This document shows, in pieces, positions 28,075-41,166 of a DNA stretch of 64,000 nt (its first letter is position 1; each line of letters opens with the position of its first letter). The notes under the pieces were generated by a model. That model did no database searches. It was given only the letters and a program-made list of their open reading frames with translations, and was not told the DNA's origin. Made by a program: the position numbers and the translations under genes. This DNA is from Rutidosis leptorrhynchoides (taxonomy: Eukaryota > Streptophyta > Magnoliopsida > Asterales > Asteraceae). The stretch spans positions 315,876,501-315,940,500 of the forward strand of contig NC_092335.1 of assembly GCF_046630445.1 (NCBI RefSeq). The letters run 5' to 3'.

Positions 28075-30185
28075 GGTACACGTCGCGTAACGTAAATGGC
28101 TAGTTTTCTAAACGTACGAAAGTGCGTTCGAAAAACCGAAAGTGGTACACGAGTCGAGTATCAACTTACGAGTCAACGGACCTAAAATTACAAGTCAACT
28201 ATGTACATGAATATAATATAATATATATATAATTAATATAAATTATATATATTATATATATATAATAATATGTCGACAAACAAGAAAACAAAAAAATTGT
28301 TAGCTGGATTTTGGGGCCATACGACCGCATGAAAAATAGGCATAAAACCCATGCGATCGCATGGCAGTCAGAATTCAGAAACATTCTATAAATTGGCCAG
28401 TTTGCTCAACACATTCACACACATATTAATATATATATTACTCCGTATTATATTTTATATTTATTATTTATATTTATTATTTATATTATTATTATTATTA
28501 AGATTAATATTATTATTAATCTTATAGTTAGGAGTATTATTATTAGTATTATTATACATAAAATACTACGACGAGGTCATGAGCGAATTATTTTCAAAAC
28601 AAGCTTTTCGAGCGAGATAGAGCTAAGGAAATTATGGGTTATAACTATGGAGGTTATGGGTATTGCTTGGGGGTTATGATCATGAGTCAAAGGTCAACCT
28701 AGCGTTTATCATTTTCGTTGCGTCTACGTACTTTCCTACAATATTGAATCACAATATTGATACGTAAGCATTTATATCTTATCTATTATATATTAATAGT
28801 GTATTCCTGAGTAGTGCTCGAGTATATAGGATTATGCATGCTAGTACGATTAATTTTGTCGTTAAATAGTTTATGATAGATCACGAATTTAATATATATA
28901 TTACTGATATAAGGTATATGGTATGCATGTTTTTGGAAAGCTGACGAAAAATCAATAACTTTTCATTTAGAGATCGCGTAATTTCGATGAACGAATTAAA
29001 AGATGTGGTCAACTGAATTATGATTGACGTTAATTGAAATTGCTTTTGTGTATAAGATTGATAAGATTGATAAATTGGATTTTTGAATACTACTAGCCGA
29101 GTAAATGAATTCTTATGTAAGGCACGTCTCGTTTTGTTGAACTATTGTCAAAATTGACTTTTTGAAACGACTTTGGATAAATTTTGTATGTCAATCTCGA
29201 GCATTAGGATTGTGATACACTATGACCTGACCTAGCTTAATAGACATTTATTGACCAACATATGTTCTCTAGGTTGAGATCTACGGTTATTTGGTAATCC
29301 GAGTTTCAGTCACATTTTGGTGAACGACTTTATATGCTGCTAAAGTGAGTTTCATTTGCTCCCTTTTTAATTGCTTTTGCAATCTATATTTTTGGGCTGA
29401 GAATACATGCAATTTATTTTAAATGCAATGGATACAAGTACATACTAAATTCTACACTGAGTTTAAACCGAAAATCCCTTAGCTTTGGTAACTAGTAACT
29501 GCCAGTTATAAGAACTGGTGGGCGCGAGTAGTAGTATATGGATCCATAGGGCTTGATATCCCCGTCCGAGCTAGAGCGCTAGCCTTTTAACGGACGTATG
29601 CTATTTGAGAAGCGTACACATTGGTTTGCGTGTATTATTAAGATGATTATACAAAGGGTATAAAATATATATACGTTAAGTTTAGTTACCAGGGTGCTCA
29701 ATTTCGTAGAATATTTTGATAAACGTTTCTGGATGAAACAACTGAAATCTTGTGATCCACCTTTATATACAGATTATGCGCAACATTAAAACTATGAACT
29801 CAACAACCTTTGTGTTGACACTTTTAAGCATGTTTATTCTCAGGTTCCTAGAAGTCTTTCGCTGTTTGCTTATATGATATACAAGATATGTGCATCGAGT
29901 CATACATGCTTTATTCGAGAAAACGTTGCATTCACAAATCATCACCATCTATCTTATTTTGACTGCATTATCAACGGAAGTATTATTGTAAACTATTATA
30001 TTACGGTGATTGTTTATATGTAGAAATCATCAGATGTCGAAAACCTTTGATTTAAATATTCATTTATGGTGTGCCTTTTCAAAAGAATGCAATGTTTATA
30101 AAACGTATCATATAGAGGTCAAATACATCGCAATGAAATCGATGAATGACGTGTTCATCCATATGGATTTGGAGCGATCGTCACA
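28075..30185 (+). mobile_element. Right LTR of element D, second segment
   Basis: After the GGTAC duplication the D LTR resumes with ACGTCGCGTAACG and matches the left LTR at 10248-11765. It then continues to its end at 30185 (GATCGTCACA). A hairpin with stem CAACA/TGTTG (29801-29817) and the downstream TTATTCTCAGGT lie in the last 400 bp. The five-base duplication AAACC follows at 30186-30190. Confidence 0.85.
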
Positions 30186-30350
30186 AAACCCTATCAGCTT
30201 CAATGATCATGATTAATCTGTAAAGCTTTCTAGTTTGTATTTGTAGTCAACTTCTTTCAATTCTTGGTTCTATTTCGTGTAAATTAGCATAGCTTCTTGA
30301 GCTACACTTATGTGTGGGTACTTGTATCAAGTTTATAATAATAAAAGTTT

Positions 30351-31241
30351 GGGATTATCATTAAAATGCCCATTTTTACTTCCTTTTTTGACTCAGAGCT
30401 CATTAAAAAAAAAATTGACAATTTGCCCGCTCAAGGCGCAAGGGCCATGTTTGCGACCTTGCTTCCCGGTGGACGCAAGGTGCCTCTTGCGACCTTGCTT
30501 CCCGGGGACGCAAGGACGCAAGGTGCCTCTTGCTCCTGCCTGATATCATGATCAATGCTGTTTTCTTTCAGACATTTCATCAAACACCTTACGTGCGTCT
30601 TTTGTGATACGGACCATTAACCATCACAGCCCATATATATGTACGATATGATATTTTCAGCTTTATTGCTTTACTATTTGTGTATTAGAATAAATAAAAT
30701 TAATATTACGTTTGATTGGTACTCCGTATTCGATACTGATATTGATATTATTGTGAATATCTTTTTTCTTTCTTCTTTTTTCAAATAAAAGTGTTGCAAA
30801 ATGGTTAGGAAACTGCATTATATATTTGACTCTTGATGAGGCTGTGTACCTCGTGGATGTCAGGTGCGTAATGGACCAATTGATCAATTCACAATAAAAT
30901 AGAATATGACTCACAATAAAACACTTTACATGCATCTTTCAAACATATCGTACATATAAAAATGGTAGCAAAAAACCGTATCACGCAAGATGCACGTAAG
31001 GTGTTTGATGAAATGTCTGAAAGAAAACATTAATCGTGATATCAGGCGGGAGCAAGAGGCACCTTGCATCCTTGCGTCCCCGGGAAGCAATGTCGCAAGA
31101 GGCACCTTGCGTCCTTGCGTCCACCGAGAAGCAAGGTCGCAAACATGGTCTTGCGCCTTGCGCGGGCAAATTGTCAACTTTTTTTTTAATGGGCTCTGAG
31201 TCAAAAAAGGGAGAAAAAATGGGCATTTTAGTGATAATTCC
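30351..31241. mobile_element. Mutator-like MITE with long terminal inverted repeats
   Basis: The left arm 30351-30612 and right arm 30976-31241 are inverted repeats of about 262-266 bp starting GGGATTATCA / GGAATTATCA. Both ends are flanked by the perfect 9-bp direct repeat TAAAAGTTT (30342-30350 and 31242-31250). Long inverted arms with a 9-bp target duplication define Mutator-like elements. The arms are GC-rich and hold repeated CTTGCTTCCCGG and ACGCAAGG words. The 363-bp centre has no transposase, so the element is non-autonomous. Short open frames across the arms are not genes. Confidence 0.85.
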
Positions 31242-31375
31242 TAAAAGTTTTATGCTTTTAAAAAACAAAAAACAAAATGGAAATGTGTTCTTCATTTTAG
31301 TTTTTCCTTTGAATTTATTATAAAGAACTGAAAATATATACCACTCAATTAAAAATTCAAAAACAACCACAACGC

Positions 31376-32039
31376 TTCTAGCCGAGTGGCATCCATATTC
31401 CTTATGTTTGGGGCTAGGCTTGAGGTCAAGAGTTCGAGTCTCGCTCAGCTCACCCTCATAATTTATCTATTTGAAATTTTGAGCTCCAGATTGACACTGG
31501 GGGGTTTTCTCCCTAGGGATGGCAATGGGCGAAACAAAACCTGTGACCCGCGGGTACCCGTACCCGTGAGGGCGGGTAGTTACGAAAAAATGTACCCACG
31601 GGCACGGGTCGGGTAAAATTTTGTACCCATTGGCGGGTCGCGGGCGGGTCGCGGGTAAAAGCCGACCCGTCAATCTGCGATGCTCGTTTGAGCTACCTGC
31701 GGGTGGACCCGTTTACCCGTTTACCCGCATATATATACTTAATTATATAATATATAATTTAATTTTTTTTAATGTATTTTCATAATTATTCACCCCCGAG
31801 TAGCGAGTATCTGTGATTTAATATTAGTTAAACTGCACATTTTGTAAACTCGCGGGTCGCGGGTACGGGCACAACATGTTACCCGTTGGCGGGTAAACGG
31901 GTACCCGCGGGCAAAGAAAATTCTTAACAGGCGGGTCGCGGTTATTAAGTATATGTGCCCGTAACCCGCGGGTGTTATCCCTATTTCTTCCGAATACATT
32001 CAGGATTTGAACCCAGTCCGTCGACCTCCCAAAAAAAAA
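31376..32039 (+). mobile_element. tRNA-derived SINE, split by a MITE
   Basis: An A-box-like TAGCCGAGTGG (31379-31389) and a B-box-like AGTTCGAGTCT (31431-31441) at tRNA-like spacing mark a pol III promoter. The body continues to 31513, is interrupted by the MITE, and resumes at 31992 with GAATACATTCAGG, ending in an A-run at 32031-32039. No cloverleaf can be folded around the boxes, so it is not a tRNA gene. Confidence 0.55.
31514..31983. mobile_element. hAT-like MITE inserted in the SINE
   Basis: The ends are TAGGGATGGCA and its imperfect inverse TGTTATCCCTA. Flanking 8-bp repeats TTTCTCCC (31506-31513) and TTTCTTCC (31984-31991) match at 7 of 8 positions, as expected for hAT elements. The 470-bp body is full of CGGGT/ACCCG words and has no transposase. 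Confidence 0.65.
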
Positions 32040-32670
32040 TTATTTTAATTATAACAAAAGACACATAATCAGTCCACCTAAACTTTATAATCGATTGCCT
32101 TTTTAAAAGGTAATCCACTCCTTTAATTGCATCGATTTTGAGTTTGTAATCCTTTTTGGGCATACATTTATCAATGATACTTTTAATGGAAAATTTGATA
32201 ACTTCCATTACTTTTCTGGGCTATTTGCCCTATATTTAATGGATCACAAATTAGATTGTTTTATAGTAAGTTATGAGCGGTCAAATACAAAAGAAAGTTA
32301 AAATCAACGAAAACGTTAAAATTGAATGTTTTTTAGGCCGAATTTCGAAAAAATATTCAGGACAAACTGCGTTTGGTTAACTGGGATCTCGTTTAATTAA
32401 GATAACAATGAAAGTCAAGATAGAAATGTGGTTTTAATGTTGTTTATGGCTTCAAGTATGCAACATATTCGATTTTTGATGGTTTAATTGAGTGACAATT
32501 CGATTTTTGAGTGACAAGTGGAAGTTTGTTTATATTTGTAATATGTATGTTGTACAGTTGTTAGAATTCGTTAAATGTTGTAACACTTTGGTTGTATTCA
32601 TTTGAAACTTTCAACATTTTTATGAGAATTTTTTTCACATTTTTATATAATTCTTATTTTTCTACTGTAA
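32040..32670. other. Intergenic DNA, nothing recognised
   Basis: AT-rich sequence with no convincing reading frame, repeat boundary or RNA gene. Confidence 0.4.
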
Positions 32671-32750
32671 TCTATACTTTCTATTAAAATACTAAAATAA
32701 TGATATCATCCTAACTCTATTTTAACCTATCATTTGACACATGTTATCTT

Positions 32751-32942
32751 CACAATAATCATGGTGATGTCATTAATATTTTAATAATTTATATAAATAA
32801 ATAAAATAATTTAGGAAATGATTATTACCATAATTGAAATCATCTCCACAATAATCATGGTGATGTCATTAATATTTTAATAATTTATATAAATAAATAA
32901 AACAATTTAGGAAATGATTATTACCATAATTGAAAAAACAAG
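32751..32942. repeat. 96-bp tandem duplication
   Basis: Copies at 32751-32846 and 32847-32942 both start CACAATAATCATGG and are almost identical, so this is a recent duplication within the Helitron-like block. Confidence 0.85.
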
Positions 32943-33056
32943 CTTTTAAATCTATCATTTTTTTCTTAAAATATTAAAATTTAATTTTATAATGTGACTT
33001 ACACTCCATGAGTTATAATCCCTTGAATCCAATAATTTGCTTGAAATCCAACGAAC

Positions 33057-33720
33057 CAATCAGAGTGCGACATGTGGCGCGACAATTACATGTGATTGAA
33101 AAAAAAGTTCAAAATTTTTATTTTTTAAAAAAATTTTTGAAAATTTTTTGAAATTTTTTTTTCAAAATTTTTTTTCGAATTTTTTTTTAATTTAGCATGT
33201 CGAATTCAATCACATGTGATTATCAAACCCAATCACATGTGATTGTAAAACACAATCACATGTGATTCTGTATGTCAAATCCAATCACATGTGATTGGAA
33301 AAAAAATTCAAAATTTTTTTTTTCAAAAAAAAAATTTCAATAGGAAATAGACTTTAATTCGGTGATTTGATTAAGTTTGTTAGCGTTTCGTGATCATATC
33401 TTCAAAATCTCAGACTTTAATTCGGTGACTTGATCAAGTTTTGATCAAAAACTTGGTGTTTAAAGATTTTAGCACAAATTTACTGAAATTCGTCATTTTA
33501 CTAAATAAAATTTTTTCAATTACATGTGATTGGATTTGACATGCAGAATCACATGTGATTGGGTTTTACAATCATATGTGATTGGCATGCAGAATCACAT
33601 GTGATTTACTGCATGTCAATTCAATCACATGTGATTAAAAAAAAATTCGAAAAAAAATTTAGAATTTTTTTTTTTCAATCACATGTGATTATCGCGCCAT
33701 GTGTCGCACTCTGATTGATC
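33057..33720. repeat. Inverted-repeat block with eleven copies of a 14-bp palindrome
   Basis: The outer arms (about 33057-33087 and 33690-33720) are inverse copies containing CAGAGTGCGACATGTGGCGC. Between them the palindrome AATCACATGTGATT or a one-base variant occurs about eleven times (33087 to 33689), mixed with poly(A)/poly(T) runs. The arms point toward a hairpin-forming MITE or a Helitron subterminal repeat. No coding is present. Confidence 0.7.
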
Positions 33721-34726
33721 CCTTGAATCTCAACTTAAAACTTGGTTTTATTTGAATATTTCTCTTCACTCCATAAGCTTAGAAAAATCTACTAATTTTG
33801 TTTTGAAAATATTAAAAGAAGCTTACTATTGTATAGTATGATTTCGTATTTTTTGTGCAAGTGCTATTAAAGTTATTAATTTTTAACTATGTTTAAACAA
33901 TTGTCTTTTAAATTTTCATATGAGAATATCTATCAAAAGTTGTATATGTCATGTGTTGTACATTTAATTTATATCTCTAAAATGATAATGTCATAAATAA
34001 ATCTTATTTAAGCTCAAAAAAATTCTAAAATAAAAGAGAAAATTTTAAATACTCATGATGATGTCATTAAAATAATTATTGTATTTAATAAAAAAAATTA
34101 ACATGTTAATTGTATAATATATGAAGCATAATGTACAACTTTATGAAAAAACATCTCATTACCATATGTACAATATTTGAGACATTATGTACAACCTTAT
34201 GATAAAACATATTCATAATCATATGTATAAACTTTAAAACAAATAGTACAATCTTTTACAAAACACCCCATAATAATATAATAATAATTAAATTATTATT
34301 ATATTATTATTCAAATGTGAGTTCTCTTTACGGGATTAATTACGTTATAAATGTATACGAAATACATGTTTCAATAAAAGATGTAGTGTATGCTTTTATG
34401 ACAAGAAAGATAGTAATTATGATAAAAAATTGAAAGATGGTGGTGAGAGAATAAATGTAGTTAAGTTATTCTGATCAATTTAAGTACGTCAATATGTTTG
34501 TAAAAACAACGATAACTTTCTTAGTCGAAATTCGTGATTTCACGGGTCATTAAATTAAATGACTTTAGCATTTACGTTCACTTAATACCTAAAACATATC
34601 ATATTAAACTGTTTCGTTTAGATAAACCCGTGATTTCACGAGTTAAAATAATATACTCGTAATATCTTTTCCCTGGGTACACAAACAGCTTGTGAAGTGA
34701 TAGCCTATAGATGTAAGTAGGGACTA

Positions 34727-34737
34727 TTTATATAAAG
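34727..34737 (+). promoter_or_regulatory. TATA box of the APH-1 gene
   Basis: TTTATATAAAG lies about 145 bases before the start codon at 34880, giving a predicted 5' UTR of roughly 115 bases. It is only about 70 bases from the end of the Helitron-like block. Confidence 0.5.
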
Positions 34738-34879
34738 AAGTCCGAATTAGAAGGGTGTAAAAGGTTTGTTATCAAAGTAACGAACCAAAAAATCCCAAAT
34801 CAATCGAGATGACCCGATTGAAAAGACACCAGTTGAATGTTGGAATCGAAATTCGAAATTGAATTTTAAGAAATCGAGA

Positions 34880-38045
<3,166 letters not shown>

Positions 38046-39198
38046 TCGGTAGGATTGGGTTGATGTTGATTCTTTTCAATGTTTTTAGTTTTTTCATTGT
38101 AAAATTGAGGGTTTATTATTGTTGGTTAGGCGACTGTAAAATGCCTTTTGAAAATGATTACATTTTGCTCTTGTATAGGTTGCCTTTATATTGTTTTTTC
38201 TTGGTATGGTAGATTATCTCATGATAAAAAAACTAGTATATGACATATATACTTGCAATTTTACTATTGAACTAACTGTGTTTTATAGCATAAGCCTTAG
38301 AAATGAGTTATAAGAACTTGTTAACTCAAGACAATGTCTTTTGTTAACGTTAACATATGCAATCCAACGTTAACTTGGGTAATCCACTTGAGTTCGCGCA
38401 TAGAACTGTTAAAGAAGGGGATGTGTTTTGTCTCTTGACAACTAATGAAAATTTAGATAACGTATTCGGATGTAAAACATGTTTTCATCCTATTTAGTGT
38501 TGAGGTCTTGGATATTCTCAACACAGGTTTTAGGTTAAAACCTCACTAAGAACTTATGTTTGGATGGTTAGGAAAATGGTCAAAACGGTCTTGGAATCAT
38601 CCCGTTAGACTGCGTATATCAGACTAAATATGCTTCCCCTCTCCGAGTACACTGAAATGTAAAACTTTATCCGTTTTTATAAAAGTAAGTAGAAATCCAT
38701 GATTCTTAAAACAGAGATTTTAGTTTAGCACATCAATTAATCCATACTCCATATTTGGTAATGATAAAAAAGTGTGTAGTCCGTTCGCTTGACCCTATGT
38801 CGCAAATCTCATGAGGCGTTTTGGCAATGACATTCAAATCATACTTTGAAGTTTCTCAGAACCAAAACAGTTCAACTTTTCATGTATCCTATGCATAATG
38901 CACTATCAACGAAATCAAAAAACAGATATAATTAAAATATTTTTCTTAATTTACTGCTAGACGAGATGTGCATAAACATTTTCACTCCGATCCGCTTATA
39001 TACGACAAATGAAGTGTGGGTAAGGCACACCATGTAAGTTGTATTGATGTACTTACAGGAAAGTAAACAGAAGTATAGTATATGACATTTTTTTGGTGTG
39101 TTTTTTTGTTTGGCGACAATTAAATTGGGACGGATTGAATATCTTATTTGAGACGATATGTATATATTTTTGATAAAATTATTATATAGAAAAATATA
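38046..39198. other. 3' UTR of APH-1 and intergenic DNA with a SINE-like fragment
   Basis: The first 150-200 bases are the likely 3' UTR. Around 38540-38670 is a degraded SINE-like piece (TTAGACTGCGTATATCAG and CTTCCCCTCTCCGAG) related to the SINE in APH-1 intron 4. Nothing else is recognised. Confidence 0.4.
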
Positions 39199-40461
39199 GG
39201 GCAAATTGCCCAAAAAAGTAATATAAAGGTCAGTTTTTTTCAATAAAGAGTATATCGGTTTTTTCTTTGCCCGTAAAGTAGTTTGATTTTAATTTAGTGC
39301 ACAAAAAGGTAACTTGATTTGAAAATGATTGCAACTAAATGATTGCAATTGAGGTAAAAGATGACATGTGGAATTTTTATTTTATTTTTTTATGACTTGT
39401 ATATTACATGTGTAAAACTTTCATTACCACATCACTAATTATATATTTTTAATCTAATTTTAACTCCTTCCCAATAAAATAAAATAAAATAAAATATTAA
39501 TGTATCCTCATCTTACCTGGTTCCATCGTGAATTCGTCATCATCATTAATCAATTCAATTCAATCAAAATAATAAACTTAACACAAAAATAAAAAATAAA
39601 AAATAAAAAATAAACTTAACAATAAATCTAAATTGAGTTTTTTTTTATCGTTCGATCGTCATCATCGCCATCTTAAATTAGTCATCCTCATTATCTTAAA
39701 GCATCATCATCGTCATCTTAAACCAATCTTCATCATCATCTTAAATCATCGTCATCTTCAAACCTCGCCGGACCTGCAACATCTCCAATGGTCGGTCTTG
39801 ATTTCCGTTCAGCAAGTGGTGGGTTTTGTTTACAGATCTGGCGTTTGGATCGAACGAAATTGCGATGAACGCTGTAGGGTTCGATGGTTATATATTTACA
39901 AGTCTGATGGGTTTCATTTACAGATCTGGTGGTTATTCCAATTCTTCAAGTAACAATAAATTGGGCGGCGGCGAGGATGATCAACGGTGGTGGTGCAGTC
40001 GGAGGACGGCCGGTGGTGGTGAAGTTCAATTGGGTTTTTGCTTTTAATTACTTAATCAAATCCTGAAGTTACAAAGAAAATGAATACTATAAATATTTTT
40101 GAATGTACGAGACTTTCTTAAAAACTTTTTTTTAAAGATTCTGAATGTGATAATGATAATGATGCTTATTATTTTTTTGTTGAAGATGGAGATACAATAA
40201 AGAATCCTAGTCACTAAATTGTAAAAATTAAAAAATGTTAAAATGCTAGTCACTAAATGAAATATGACATGTAAATACACATCATGAATAAAAATTATAA
40301 AAAAAATTCGTCACATGTTACTCCAATTAACACTATTTTTCAATCGGACACTCTTTTACGCACTAAATTGAAATTAGAATCTTTTGTGGACAAGAAAAAA
40401 ACGAATTTACCTTTTATTGGAAAAAAGTGGCTGTTATGATACCTTTCAATTTGGCCAGGCC
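39199..40461. mobile_element. Probable Mutator-like non-autonomous element upstream of the EFR3-like gene
   Basis: The ends 39199-39340 and about 40300-40461 align as imperfect inverted repeats; both contain AATTTAGTGC, a TTTTTTCxAATAAA word and a GxCAAATTG terminus. AAAAATATA flanks both sides (39190-39198 and 40462-40470) as a possible 9-bp target duplication, although it is low-complexity. The interior is GC-rich around 39760-40030, unlike its surroundings, and may be captured host DNA. No transposase is seen. Confidence 0.5.
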
Positions 40462-40599
40462 AAAAATATATGTAGACATAGTTCCGACCCATTAAATAAG
40501 ACCTGACCCGTTTAAAATGGGTTTCTCGTATGATTCAATTCAATTCAAGGACCGGACATGCATTCCACGTAGTGTAAATAAATTCACCCATTTCTTCCT

Positions 40600-40882
40600 C
40601 TCTTCTTACTGAAAAAACAAACAATTTATAACAATTTTTTATGTAAATGATCTGTGTTTATGCTTATATTTATGATTCGTCTTCTTCATATAAATCCCCT
40701 AATATACAATTCCAATTTTAAAAATGTAACTGATTCATCATTAACTCCATATTCAATTTGTAATTTGCAATTGTAATTGTAATATTACAGTTATTATTAC
40801 TCCTTCATCATTGCTTTCTGCATTCTTCCAGATTTATTACCAGATCAAGTATATTAATCTCTACTATCAACATTTTGCATTG
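40600..40882 (+). other. 5' UTR exon of the EFR3-like gene
   Basis: A donor GCATTG|GTATGT at 40883 and an acceptor TGCATGCAG at 41107-41115 define an intron (40883-41115) upstream of the start codon. The exon's left end is a guess from the CT-rich TTCTTCCTCTCTTC initiator-like stretch near 40590. Confidence 0.45.
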
Positions 40883-41166
40883 GTATGTATCTATAATCTA
40901 TAATATTATTCTTATTTTTCATTTTCTAATCATATATTTACAGTCTATAATTGTATTACCTTTTCACTCATTCAAAGTATAACCTGTTGAATATGTCACT
41001 AGAATATATATATGAAAGAATGTTTGATTATGTATTTAATTCATTTTGTATATTTATTTAGGCAGCTGAGATTAATAATGAAATATTCATGAATTGTTTT
41101 TATTTTTGCATGCAGAGATCGATCGATGAGTACATAAGTATAAATTAAATTAAATAGGTTAAGAAA

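Larger units (their letters stand above)
32671..34660 (+). mobile_element. Putative non-autonomous Helitron
   Basis: The left end TCTATACTTTCTATTAAAAT follows an A, as in many plant Helitrons, which begin with TC and insert between A and T. Near the right end is a hairpin ACCCGTGA-TT-TCACGAGT (34626-34643) followed by an AT-rich tail. This is the usual Helitron 3' layout, but the final CTRR is not clean, so the right edge is approximate. Similar hairpin words also occur at 34533-34544. No Rep/helicase coding is present. Inside are a 96-bp tandem duplication and a large inverted repeat. Confidence 0.45.

Noticed and set aside
30310-31370. Several short frames on both strands around the MITE arms
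   Set aside because: They are mirror images of each other because of the inverted repeat and match no protein family I know.
31376-31445. Possible tRNA gene with A and B boxes
   Set aside because: No acceptor or anticodon stem can be formed, and the sequence continues into a SINE-like body with an A tail.
33087-33689. Regularly repeated palindromes resembling a CRISPR array
   Set aside because: Spacing is irregular, there are no unique spacers of constant length, and the DNA is from a plant nucleus.
39633-40047. Two overlapping open frames, one with a Gly-rich end
   Set aside because: They lie inside a probable Mutator-like element, lack splice or start support and show no domain.
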